DNA of 64,000 nt. Origin: Eucalyptus grandis. Its lineage: Eukaryota > Streptophyta > Magnoliopsida > Myrtales > Myrtaceae. Shown here piece by piece: positions 21,492 to 32,082 of this stretch. A program made the position numbers and the translations under genes. The stretch's first letter is position 1. Every line of letters begins with the position of its first letter. Under the pieces are notes generated by a model. That model did not search any database. It worked only from the letters and a program-made list of their open reading frames with translations, and was not told the DNA's origin. The DNA lies in contig NC_052621.1 in the NCBI RefSeq assembly GCF_016545825.1, positions 6,906,199 to 6,970,198 of the forward strand, in the 5' to 3' direction.

Positions 21492-22700
21492 ATGGGACCT
21501 ATTACTCGAGGTAGGACGCCAACGAGGGTTGGTACTCGAGGAGGTCGTGGTCAAGCGGCAGGTTAGGCTAGAGCAAGTGGAGTAGCACCACCTCCTGTTG
21601 GTGCTGAGGTAGTAGCCCTTGATGATCCAAGGTTTGCTGGGATCATGCGGGCACTAGAGATGCTGGGAAATAGGATGGATCAGCAGGCTCAAATTCAAGT
21701 TGCTAATGCCGTCGCTACAGCTGCCACTACCACAGCTACCGCAAATGGTGCAGCTGCTACTACACTTGTCGCCGCACCTGCTAAGCTTTTACTAGGGAAC
21801 GTGGTCACTGGGAGACCGATGCATAAGTTGGTGGAACAGTTTCTAAAGTTGAACCCATCAAGGTTCACTGAAGCAGGAGACCCTGAAGCTACAGCACTTT
21901 GGATTCAAGGCTTGGAGAAGGCCTTTGCACTGCTAATGTGCACGGAGGCGGAGAATGTAGTCCTTGCAACCTACCAGCTACAATAAATTGCAAGTACTTG
22001 GTGGAAAACCACCATAGGAGTAGTATTCCCTAAAGGTGTAGTCCCGGAGTGGAACGCCTTTGTTGAACAGCAATGACGGTATCTGGGGAATAAGCATTGG
22101 TTAACTCTGTGCCAGCAGCCGCGGTAATACAGAGGATGTCAACAACAAGTACTTCTTTGACAGTGCCAAAGAATTGAAGACGGCATAATTCTAGCGCTTT
22201 CGCCAAGGTTCAATGATTGTAGATCAGTATGAAGCGAAGTTCGCTGAACTATCGCAATACGCCCCTAAACTGATCGAGAATCCGGTAAACCGAGCTAAAA
22301 GGTTTAGGGATGGACTCAAACCGGAAGTGAGAAGCCCGTTGGAGCCATTAAATCTGAAGAACTATAACGACCTTTATGAATGAGCCCAACTAATAGAGAG
22401 AGATCAGAATGAACGAGCTGCCACATCTGGGTCGCGGTTTGGATCTAACCGAGATGGAAATCGATGTGGGAAGAAGCCCATAACTGGAGGAATATTTCCT
22501 GTCTTGCCCATCAGGATGGGTGGAGTTGGCAAGTCAACGCTAAATCAGAACGGCACGTGTCGCTTCTGTGGGAGGCGACATGGTATAGCTTCGTGCCCTC
22601 AGAGGCCGAGCGCTTGTTTTGAATGTGACCAGTAGGGTCACATGCCAAAGATTGTCCTAGAAGACCAAGAGGACAACAACAGCTACCGCCGCCGCCATCG
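21492..22700 (+). pseudogene. gypsy gag, broken, with 16S rRNA insert
   Basis: It starts MGPITRGRTPTR and has an Ala-rich linker, then the gag domain (HKLVEQFLKLNPSRFTEAGDP, then WIQGLEKAF). It resumes after the insert with NNKYFFDSAKELK, YEAKFAELSQYAPKLIENP and the KRFRDGLKPEVRSPLEPL segment. A zinc-knuckle region near 22555-22640 has CRFCGRRHGIASCP followed by a damaged second knuckle. Stops occur at several points. A 68-bp plastid-like 16S fragment (22071-22138) interrupts the reading frame. Confidence 0.85.
22071..22138 (+). other. plastid-like 16S rRNA fragment (530 loop) inserted in gag
   Basis: The stretch from TGACGGTATCTGGGG through AATAAGCAT to GAGGATG follows the 16S rRNA 530-loop region. 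It contains an exact GTGCCAGCAGCCGCGGTAA at 22109-22127, the universal small-subunit motif. The GGGGAATAAGCAT wording fits chloroplast or cyanobacterial 16S better than plant mitochondrial or nuclear 18S. The gag reading resumes at once with AACAACAAGTAC. It is a short nuclear organelle-DNA scrap, not an rRNA gene. Confidence 0.85.
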
Positions 22701-22817
22701 ATGGATTAAATTAGAGGATTCACACCGCAAAACACACCACAAGGTGGACAGATCAAACCCCCAACTCAAGGGATAGTATATGCCATCATAAGAGGTCAGG
22801 TTGAGGACTCGCCTGAT

Positions 22818-23175
22818 GTGATTACAAGTACAGTTTCACTGAATGACCATGCTGCTTATGCTTTATTCGACCTTGGCGTAACTCATTCTTTTATTGCTAA
22901 GCAATATGTTAAACTGACAGGATTAAGTCATGAATTGCTAGAGTCAGTGGTTAGCATATCTACCCCATTAAAGGATAAGATGTTGTCTGCATTGGGTTGT
23001 TCTGGTTGTAAGTTAGCGATTGGTGAGCAAGAGGAGAGGGTAGATTTATTAGTCCTAGCCATATATGATTTCGATTTGATAATTGATATAGACTAGCTCA
23101 CCAAGCAACGAGCTAAGATGGACTGTTATCGTAAAGCAATTCACTTTAACCCATTAGGGGAAGAAAGTTTCGAGT
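22818..23175 (+). pseudogene. gypsy protease (retropepsin-like), damaged active site
   Basis: NDHAAYALFDLGVTHSFIAKQYVKL aligns with the plant gypsy retropepsin segment whose catalytic triplet is Asp-Ser-Gly. Here the Ser is Leu. The hydrophobic ILxxD-like end (IYDFDLIIDID) is present and is followed by a stop where Trp would be. It lies between gag and RT, as expected. Confidence 0.75.
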
Positions 23176-23315
23176 TTGTTGGAAGTCAATGAGGACCCTC
23201 AATTACCTTGATCTCGTCTCTTGAGACAACCCATTTGTTAGACAGGGGTTGTCAAGGTTACCTGGCAACTGTCGTAGATACGACAGTTGAGTAGCTGAAG
23301 ATTGAAGATATTTCG

Positions 23316-24670
23316 GTGGTGCAAGAATTTCCAGATGTATTCCCGAAGGAATTGCCAAGTCTACCGCCAAAGAGAGAGATAGAGTTTGTGATTGAATTAG
23401 CGTCCAGGACAGAGTCAATCTCTAAGGCTCCTTACCAGATGTTGTTATCTGAGTTGAATGAATTGAAGGTGCAAATGCATGAATTGTTGGATAAGGGATT
23501 CATACATCCCAGTGCATCACCTTGGGGAGCACTAGTTTTGTTCATGAAGAAGAAAGATGGTTCGTTGTGTCTGTACATTAACTATCGTCAACTCAATCAA
23601 GTGACGATCAAGAACAAGTATCCACTACCGAGGATCGATGACTTGTTTGATCAGTTACAAGAAGCGTCGATATTTTCAAAGATTGACTTGAGGATAGGGT
23701 ATCATCAATTGAGGATCAAGAAGAAGGATATACTAAAGTTAGCATTTCATACTCAATACGGCCATTATGAGTTTACTATAATGCCATTTAGTTTAACGAA
23801 CGCTCCAACTGCTTTCATGGATTTGATGAACCGAGTGTTTAAGGAATGTCTCAATCAATTTTTGATCGTATTCATCGATGATATTTTGGTGTATTCAAGA
23901 AGTGCCGAGGAGCATGAGAGTCATCTAAGAATGGCACTTCAGACCTTGAGGATTCATGGATTGTATGCTAAGTTTAGCAAATGCGAGTTTGGGTTGATTG
24001 GTGTTGCGTTCCTAGGCCACGTGATCTTAGGTGAAGGAATCTCCGTGGACCCATCCAAGATTGAAGTAGTAATCAACTGGCCAAGACCGACTACAGTGAC
24101 AGAGATCAAAAGCTTCTTGGGTTTGGCTGAGTACTACAGACAGTTCATGGAAGGATATTCAGCTTTAGCGTCGCCGTTGACTCGACTCCTAATGAAAGAA
24201 GAAAAGTTTGTGTAGACAGACAAGTGCAAGCATAGTTTTCAAGAGCTTATGCAGATGCTGACCACCGCACTTGTGCTGACCATACCTTCTGGTCTTGGAG
24301 GATATGAGATCTACAATGATGCGTCATTCAAAGGACTAGATGAAAACATGGTAGAGTTGTTGCATACATCTCCCATCAGTTGAAACCTCATGAACAGAAT
24401 TACCTGACGCGTGACTTAGAACTCGCAGCAATCATTTTCGCTCTAAAGATTTGGAGACATTATTTATGTGGAGAAAGATTCCAAATCTTCCCTAACCATC
24501 AAAGTCTCAAGTACCTATTCTTTTAGAAGGAGTTGAATATGAGACAACGTCGCTGGATGGAACTTCTGAAGGACTATGATTGTAATATTTTGCATCACCT
24601 CGGAAAGGCAAATAAGGTCGCCGACGCTTTGAGTCAAAAGTCTTCAGTCGCTCAAATGATGGTTAAAGAA
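23316..24670 (+). pseudogene. gypsy reverse transcriptase and RNase H, broken
   Basis: RT is open for 299 codons (23316-24215). It has [14 protein letters not shown], the [17 protein letters not shown] block, [15 protein letters not shown], and FIDDILVYS, whose DD pair is the catalytic YxDD-type site (here FIDD). [16 protein letters not shown] follows. A stop at 24213 replaces a Trp. RNase H continues as YEIYNDASFKGL with its catalytic Asp, [13 protein letters not shown], and [14 protein letters not shown] at about 24595-24640, with frameshifts. The longest intact ORF of the element is here. Confidence 0.88.
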
Positions 24671-24799
24671 TGAGTTTTACTTGAGAGAGCTCGAGATTCG
24701 ATTTTCAAATTTGAGGTAAGTCACCTTTTGAATCTTATGGCCACCCTCAAAATTGAGGTGGATGTGTAGATTAGAATCAAGATACTTCAATCAACAGGC

Positions 24800-25916
24800 C
24801 CAAATATTCAGAAGATTCTACAAGAAGATACCAATAAGAGAAGGGCAGCCTTTCAGGTTTCTGAGGACAAAACACTGAGGTTCCGAGGACGATTGTGTGT
24901 ACCTGACGATGTAGAGCTTAAAGAGGAAATCTTATCAGAAGCTCATTGTAGCAATTACAACATTCATCATGGCAGTAAGAAGATGTATCAGAATCTGCGT
25001 CAACGCTATTGATGGTCCGGTAAGAAGGTGGACATCGCCAAGCATGTCGCCAAGTGTTTAACGTGTCAGCAAGTGAAGGCACAACATTGTAAGCTGGGAG
25101 GACTTCTACAACCTCTCAAGATTCCAAAGTGGAATTAGGAGCACATCACGATGGATTTTGTGACAAGCTTACCGATGAGTCAAAGAGGTAGTGATTCCAT
25201 TTGGGTAGTGGTCGACAAACTGACGAAGTCGGCTCACTTCATCGCAGTACGGAAGGACCTAGATTTCGATAGGCACGCAGAGTTGTACGTGCGTCAGATC
25301 GTTTGTCTACATGAAGTGCCGGTAACGATTACTTCAGACCAAGACCCAAGATTCACAACTGCTTTTTGGAAGAGTTTGCAGGCTGCCTTAGGGATGAAGC
25401 TATAGTACAATACGGCATATCATCCTTAGACGAATGGCCAATTTGAGAGGACGATCCAAACCCTGGAAAACATGTTGCGAGCTTGCGTGTTGGATTTTAA
25501 GGGAAACTAGGAGGAACAGCTTCATCTTGTTGAGTTTGTCTACAACAACAGCTACCAGCAAAGCATTCAGATGGCTCCTTTTGAAGTATTGTATGGTAGA
25601 GCATGCAAAACGCCGGTATGTTGGGATGAAGTTGGGGAAAGAAAGATCACAGGCCCAGGGTTGGTTCAGCGATCAGTGAATACAGTTGCAGTCATCGGGG
25701 ATAGATTAAAGACCGCTCAGAACCATCAAAAGAGCTATGCAGGTAAGCGCCGGAGACCATTAGAATTCCAAGTTGGTGATCATGTCTTTCTAAAGCTGTC
25801 ACTAATGAGGGGAACTTCGTGCTTTGGCAAGAAAGGAAAACTAAGTCCGAGGTATGTAGGTCCGTTTGAGATTCTAGAGAGAATTGGGATCCTAGAATAT
25901 CGTCTTGCATTACCGC
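24800..25916 (+). pseudogene. gypsy integrase, first part (to solo-LTR insertion)
   Basis: An H2C2-type zinc region is seen as HYNIHHGSKKMYQ... and CLTCQQVKAQH (24940-25085). The core follows with MDFVTSLPMSQRGSDSIWVVVDKLTKSAHF (catalytic Asp) at 25151, ITSDQDPRFT at 25330, and the NGQFERTIQTLENMLR region near 25432. The C-terminal GPFEILERIG motif is at 25861. Stops are present. Codons at 25908-25916 (Ala-Leu-Pro) run into the inserted LTR and resume at 28334. Confidence 0.87.
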
Positions 25917-26289
25917 TGTCACACCCCAAAACCAACAAGAAAGGGGGATGACACGGCCGTCCTTCCACACAAAGGATGCAACCTCAGAGCTTCCAAAATC
26001 CAACTCTTAAAAGTCCCCACATCCATATTGCTCTCGTATCTACTCATCATTAGTGGAGGAACCTGAAAAAGATTGGAAAAAATAGAGGGGTGAGCAACCA
26101 TGGCTTAGTGAGTAGTGCATCTCTTCTAAGCGGATCGAGCACCCACTATGCATATTTACAAAACCAAACCGCAACTCTTTTAACCCAAATCTAGGATATA
26201 ACAAACATACAGTAATAAGAATAAGTTACATACACTTCAACATAGCTATATTTATAGTAAAAATAATCATTTCATAATAACATCGAAAT

Positions 26290-26765
26290 AAACATCAATG
26301 GTCTAATCCACTGATCAATCTCATTAATTCACACACCAATGGTCCATTCCATTGGTTAATCTCATACCACACAAAACCCATAAATATTTAACAAACCTTC
26401 AAGGCCAAAATATAACATTTCTTACTTTAACACAATATGTTCAAAGCAAAAATATTCAAGATAATAATAGGCAAATACCGATGGTCTAACCCATTGGTCA
26501 ATCTCATAAAACATGTATCAATGGTCTATTCCATTGATTAATCTCATCAAACCACACATTGATAATGAAATGAAATTACACGTCGATGGTCCATTCCAAC
26601 GACTAATCTCAAATTACACGTCGATGGTCCACTCAAACGACTAATCTCAAATTACATGTCGATGGTCCATTCCATCGACTAATCTCAAATTACACGTCGA
26701 TGGTCCATTCCATCGACCCAACTCATATCACATGCCAATGGTCCACTCCATTGACCAATCCGTTA
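26290..26765. repeat. minisatellite, about 35-60 bp units
   Basis: Degenerate tandem units built around CGATGGTCCATTCCATCGAC...AATCTCA recur at least ten times. The two arms of each unit (TCGATGG and CCATCGA) are complementary, so units can form small hairpins. It lies inside the antisense solo LTR. Confidence 0.8.
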
Positions 26766-28039
26766 CTCAATATCAAATCATGGTCACAATACAACGCCTA
26801 GTGATGAGGCGACCAAGATTCCCCCATTGGTAAGGTCTCCACCTATTATTAGCCGGTGGCTTAGCTCACAAGGATATCCTAGAATAGTATGCGCATACCC
26901 ACAAGCCCCTCGCTGGGCTCACAGCGATATTGAGCATCCACATCAATCCAAAACAACACCATCCATAATTCTCAAACCAAATCCATAAATCATTTCATAT
27001 ATCCTAATCAAATACATTTCAAAAAGCTCATCACAAATCGATATTCATATAACCTTCCATAAACCATCTCAAAGCCAAGATCTTCATAAAATGTTTCACA
27101 AACTCAAAATATGTAATATTTCTCAACTTCGTTCATCAAACAGAACATATATTTCCACCAAAAATTCTCACACTTATTTTTTTTTTTTTTTTTGTAAGGA
27201 AAAAAATAATTCTCACACTTATTCTTAAATACCAAAACGCAATAAATGTCTGATCCAAATTTTATGCAACAAATATGCTTATTCATAACTCATAAAATAT
27301 CAATCATTTATCATTTTAAAAAAATGAGCTTATAAATTCTTAGAAGAGATAACACCACTCACCTGGGAAAGTCGAAAATCAACTACGACGCTCACTCGAA
27401 CCAACGCACTTGGATCCCTAACAATTAACGGAAAAACAATATCAAAAGGCCGAGTAAAAAGGATATTCACATAACGACTCGTTTATACTAGGCTTATTTG
27501 TCAATAAAATGACACCTATGCGCCAAAGCTTGCATTTATCGAAAACTCATTGATTTCCCGCTAGGCGCAGCCCATCCGCCAACTTTGTCGCGTCATAACT
27601 TCCTCCATAAAATTCTGTTTCAAGCCGCCTTACAGTCTTTAGAAAGCTCTCTTAACGTACAACAACAACCCCAACTCAGCCACCCCAAAACAGTACCCCC
27701 AAAAAAAAAAAGCTTGAAGCTTAATGTTCACTACAATACCAGAATGCGCCCCCAACTTCAAAATTCTGCTCCGGACAAACCGCAAGCTCAAATCACAATC
27801 CGTAAGAAGCTATAGCTTCACAACATCCCAAAGTACTATTTCTACAAAAATATGAAGCTCAACAACTCAGAAATCATACTTCGGCACTCGATTTTCCCAA
27901 AATTTCAATTTCAAGCCCTAGATCCAAAATTACTCGATTGAACAAATGGGGAGCATGAGTGCTTACCGAGCATTGCGTTACGCAGTTAACATGGCTTGGC
28001 GAGCCTCCCATGACGAGAACGTGTGAAGCTCCTCTTTTT

Positions 28040-28091
28040 CTCTTCTTCTTCTTCTTCTTCTTCTTCTTCTTCTTCTTCTTCTTCTTCTTCT
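28040..28091. repeat. (TTC)n microsatellite
   Basis: About 17 TTC units are followed by a CT-rich stretch to 28300. It lies inside the antisense solo LTR. Confidence 0.9.
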
Positions 28092-28333
28092 ATCTCTCTG
28101 TGTTCGAGCTCTCTGCCGTCTCTCTCTCTCCCTTTATTTCCTTCTCTCTTTCCCTTTTATCTCCTCCTTTTTCTTTTATTATTCCTTTTTTTCTTTCTAT
28201 TGTTTCTTCCTCTCTCTCTCTCCCTCTCTCTTCTCTTTTCCCTCTCCCTAAAACTCTTGATTCCTCTCTCTCTGCTAAAGCTTCTACCTTTTTTTTTTTT
28301 TTAACTGGGTCAAAACCCATATTTTACAACCGC

Positions 28334-28558
28334 CAAGGTTGGCGCAAGTGCATGACATCTTTCACGTGTTGATATTAAGAAAGTATGAGCCTAACCCAAC
28401 CCATGTGCTTAATTTTGAAGAATTCGACGTGGATAACAGAGTGCCGTACGTTGAAAGCCCGGTTCAAATTGTAAATCGAAAAGAACAAGTTTTGTGCATT
28501 AAGACCATCCCATTGGTCAAAGTGGTCTAGCAACACTACGGCATCGATGACTCGACAG
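28334..28558 (+). pseudogene. gypsy integrase C-terminal chromodomain-like tail
   Basis: It continues the integrase after the solo LTR with VHDIFHVLILRKYEPNPTHV, then VQIVNRKEQVL and IPLVKVVW, matching the chromovirus integrase tail. The frame ends abruptly at DDSTVE, where the sequence joins LTR sequence at 28558. The end of the chromodomain and the PPT are missing. Confidence 0.82.
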
Positions 28559-29929
28559 TGGAATTTTTGGAAGTCGAATTGAATTAATTCAAAGGGGAAT
28601 TGAACTAGTTTTGGGGGAAAAACTTGTGCAAATTCGTAGCCCCCCATGCCTTAACATTTTGGACCTCTTCCAAGGCTTCATAAACAAGCTAAAGGGCTGG
28701 AAAATTGCTGAGGAAGCCAGCAGCCATAGTGGGACCATTTCAAGGAGACAAAAGAGATAGAAGTGAAGCAATTGGGACCCTCCAAGCTTTTTGGTCTCCC
28801 TATCTTCTTCCCCACTGACCACCCCTCCATTCCCTTGCTGTTCAAAGCTCTAAGGACCAGTAAAAATCGAGTTCAGCCCCTCTCCTTGCCCGTTGACACT
28901 CGTCTGAGCCGTCCAGTATCGCCGCTCAGCGTCGCGCCCAGTCGCGAGCCCCCACGTGATAGCTGCTCGTCCGTGCGATGTCCTGCTTCAGCCGTGACCC
29001 CAGGATGTCACCCAAGCTGTTCGAACTTCCCCCGCCATCACCGGAGCTGCCTAGCTACCTGCCCAACCGCCGAAAGCCGCTTGCTCGCGTCCGCCAGCCC
29101 GTCTTGGTCATTTCCAGCTCAACCGATCCCCCAGTAGCCCCTTCGCCTATGAACAAAATCGAAGCTCTTGGGTTTGCAGCTCACTGTTTGGCCTGCTTTG
29201 AACCCTTTCGGGTCTCGTAAGGTGCCCCCGCTTTGGAGTTTGTGGCCTGTCTCCGCGTCCCCGTCGTCGTGGTCCCACTAGATCACTAATCGAGTGAGTC
29301 TACTCACTAATCCCTACTTAGAAAGTTAATTATGCTTAAGGGTTGATTAGTTTAGACTAAGTATGGATTAGGTGGTTAGTTAGAACAGATTAGTAATTTA
29401 ATCGTTCAATATTTTATGTTATGTGGTTAGAGTAGTGCAATTAACAAGTAAATAAGTTGTAGTATTTATTTAAATATGTTCGGAAATTTTCCGGACCCAT
29501 CTCGGCTTTTAATTAGACTTTTCCGGCCTAAGTTATATTTATTGGTATTTGTTAATTAATTTTGGTAATTATTTAATTAATTATTATTTTTCGAAAATTA
29601 GACCGGAATAGCCGATGACCGGAATTTTGTGCTGATTGTACTGATATGATTGGTTTATTTAATTGAGTACCGATTTGTGCAATTTGAGTGTGAATTGTAA
29701 TTATGGGGTATTTATTCTAAAATTTATTAATTTCAAAATCACAAAGCGTCGGTTTACAATACCAAAAAATTTTTTATCGACTACATGCTTAGTAGGATTT
29801 TATAAAGTAAAGATATTATATCTTTGGCTGAGGCTGATCGTATACCCACACACAATTATTTTTATCGGGTATGATAAAAGTGGTGAAATGATTGGTTGGG
29901 TAGAATGGTATACTATATCATCCTAAGGG

Positions 29930-30170
29930 CTTTGATATATCTGCTTAGAGTGAGCAGTATACCATAAGTATTGCACAACTTCAGTGAGCAATTAAGTATT
30001 GCACAGCTTCAGTGAGCAATTAAGCACCGCACAGCTTTGGTGAGCATTAGTCGTATATTATATCAGCCTGAGGGCTTCGATATATCAGCTTAGGGTGAGT
30101 AGTATACATTGTTATCAGCTTTTGATAAGCATTTCTATCTATATTCAGCTTAGGGTGAGCAGTCTTTGAT
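29930..30170 (+). repeat. tandem CAGCTT-GTGAGC motif array in 3' LTR
   Basis: Units such as CACAGCTTCAGTGAGCAATTAAG (three near-identical, 29970-30045) and CAGCTTAGGGTGAGCAG recur. The array is shorter in the 5' LTR (20250-20345). Confidence 0.75.
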
Positions 30171-30475
30171 GTGATTGGACTTTATAGATAGTATTAAATG
30201 AGTTGACTGAGAGATTGTCTTGATGACGTGGAATCGACTGAGTTGATTGATCGATGACTCGATCTGATTTGATGCCTTGATGTGCTGAAGTGATTCATTG
30301 AATTTATAAATTATACTGACTTGTGGAAAGGAATGGAGGTAAAGGTAAGTCTTCTAACTCGTGTTTGTGCTTAGGCAGCCCTTGGGGCATATTCTCTTCT
30401 TAGTCAAGAGTTAGGGGGTGAACTTACCGAGATGTCGTCTCACCCCGTTATAGGATAACATTTTCAGGTCCCTAG

Positions 30476-30833
30476 ATGGCAGCTCCTCCCGAGCATTTTG
30501 GTCAGTCGAAGGTCACATAGTAAGTAGTTTATATTCTGCTTCATAGGAACCCAAGGGGATGGGTCTATGAGCTCATGAAGTCTGTGGTCTAGGTTGATGC
30601 AGGTCTACTCCATAAGATACCCCATCGATATAGACCATGGTACCGTCATGAGTGGAATGGACAGAGAAAAGGTTCCATACCGGAATCTGAGATACATGTG
30701 TATGTGTTGGAGGTTGCTTTTGGATAAAGGCACAACAGATCCTCCTGGTGGTTTGGTGGTAGACCTAGATCTTTCGGATCCAGGGACTCTAGAGTATTTA
30801 CCTGAAGACTCCAATGAGGAAGAGGATCTGTAG
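30476..30833 (+). pseudogene. LTR-borne small ORF, copy 3 (stops and one frameshift)
   Basis: The frame starts MAAPPEHFGQSKV right after a TTTTCAGGTCCCTAG acceptor-like site. It has stops near 30518-30523 and 30590, retains NPRGWVYEL and the PHRYRPWYRHEWNGQ and PESEI segments, and shifts by one base near 30724. After that GTTDPPGGLVVD continues to an acidic SNEEEDL end at 30833. It preserves the likely original C-terminus, which copies 1 and 2 lack. Confidence 0.5.
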
Positions 30834-31108
30834 CACTTTGAATCCCCACTTTTTACAGACCTTGTGTGGATATATATATTGGCTAGTATTGTAAATGACT
30901 TAATGTGATATGTATATAAGTGTGTTTGGTTTGACAAAAAAAAAATTTGCAACGCTGCTTTTCTATCCCATCTTGTTGTTGTCTAGGGATTTATTATTCG
31001 CTTCCACGTGCGCATTTAAAATGAATAGGTTGGTGAGGCATCCTGGGACGTCGCTATTTAATCGACCACAAAAGGATGGGCACGCGCTCGGAGGATCGGG
31101 GCGTGACA

Positions 31109-31482
31109 TAATAGCCAACAAAATTTTGTCCCATAGTCTCTGGAGCCCTCTCATGTGAGGAAGCACCTAGTCAAATCCATTCCATGATGGTTGTGTTTCA
31201 GCGCCAATCGCAACAATCACATCACCTAGTTGAGCCTTTCATGGAGGTGGCTTTTCTTCCATTGCAAGCCGAATCAATCAATAATTATTTTCCCAATCCA
31301 GCTGCATAGGCCACTTGATACTACAAAACCAGCCATATACGCCATGTCACTCAATTACTATTTTGCAGGCCAGCCGCATTGGCCACTTGCTATTTCCCTC
31401 CAATTCTCGACGTTTTGCGTGTTGTTTCGAGAGGCAACACTGCCATTAGGCTTGTCACTCTTAGACTAGCTAGGTCTAGAAG
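31109..31482. other. non-genic spacer
   Basis: This lies between the gypsy 3' LTR and the TSD of the next solo LTR. I see nothing supported here. Confidence 0.5.
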
Positions 31483-32082
31483 TTTTGTGTGACACCCCGA
31501 ACCACCTATGGTCGCCACAGGCACCTGATGTTACACCTAATGGAACACTAGCCACATCTCTTAGAAGAAGCGTCATAAATCATAGACATTTTTTTTTTAA
31601 AACGGTCCCAGCGCGACTCATTAGCGGAAGCAAAATACAATATCTCCATCTCTCCCCCCAACAACCATGATTCAATTGCACACCACTAATCATCATGAGA
31701 AAAGACAAAGCCACGACACTTTATTTACATATTTTCAAGATGGGTTTCCTTAGGTCAGTACATCAAAAGAAAGGCCTGGACATGAAACCACACTCGGCCT
31801 AAACCCAAAAAGAAACAGTCGACCCACTACAACTCACGTGCAAGATCCCCCATCACTAGTGTCGGCTAACCACCCCAAAAAGTTTCAGCTCCTACTTGAC
31901 ACGCACGGGCTCTCACACCCATCCCGGTGCATTAGGCGGTGGCGGCGGCAGCATCCCACGCATCGCTCCATTGCGTCGAACATGGACGAATATGAACTCC
32001 TGGACAACAGGGCCCCTAGCCAGGCCCACATCGTACATAACTAAACAGCGCACTCGAATATACGTAAGACCAGGAACAGAGG

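Larger units (their letters stand above)
25917..28328 (-). mobile_element. solo LTR (2.4 kb) in antisense, inside gypsy integrase
   Basis: It reads TGTCACACCCC on the left and TTTTACA on the right, flanked by ACCGC on both sides (25912-25916 and 28329-28333). Removing the insert and one TSD restores codons Ala-Leu-Pro-Pro-Arg-Leu-Ala-Gln-Val-His across the junction. Read on the minus strand it ends GGGGTGTGACA, like the other long LTRs. It has no pol inside. It contains a minisatellite at 26290-26760 and a (TTC)n tract at 28040-28091. Confidence 0.9.
18131..31108 (+). mobile_element. Ty3/gypsy chromovirus-like element, degenerate and interrupted
   Basis: The 5' LTR is at 18131-21252, the PBS at 21264-21276, followed by gag, protease, RT, RNase H, integrase with a C-terminal chromodomain-like tail, and a 5'-truncated 3' LTR at 28558-31108. 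The order RT before integrase places it in Ty3/gypsy. The HVLILRKYEPNPTHVL tail suggests a Tekay/Del-type chromovirus. A solo LTR sits inside the integrase (25917-28328). I see no matching TSD (GCCCC or CCCTA on the left, TAATA on the right), so the ends may come from a rearranged or recombined copy. All genes are broken. Confidence 0.88.
28558..31108 (+). repeat. gypsy element 3' LTR, 5'-truncated
   Basis: It aligns to 18875-21252 of the 5' LTR, starting at a shared GTGGAATTTTT, and ends GGGGCGTGACA at 31108. About 744 bp of LTR start are absent. It is slightly longer than the matching 5' LTR part because of extra AGCTT-GTGAGC repeats at 29930-30170. The conserved CCCACACACAATTATTTTTATCGGG block is at 29849. 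Confidence 0.85.

Noticed and set aside
22074..22138. 16S rRNA gene
   Set aside because: Only about 65 bp of the 530-loop region is present and it sits in a gag frame, so it is a fragment.
26290..26765. CRISPR-like repeat array
   Set aside because: Units are degenerate, spacers are not distinct, and it lies inside a plant LTR.
28023..28372. Ser/Phe/Leu-rich ORFs over the TTC tract
   Set aside because: They are translations of a microsatellite and a pyrimidine-rich stretch.
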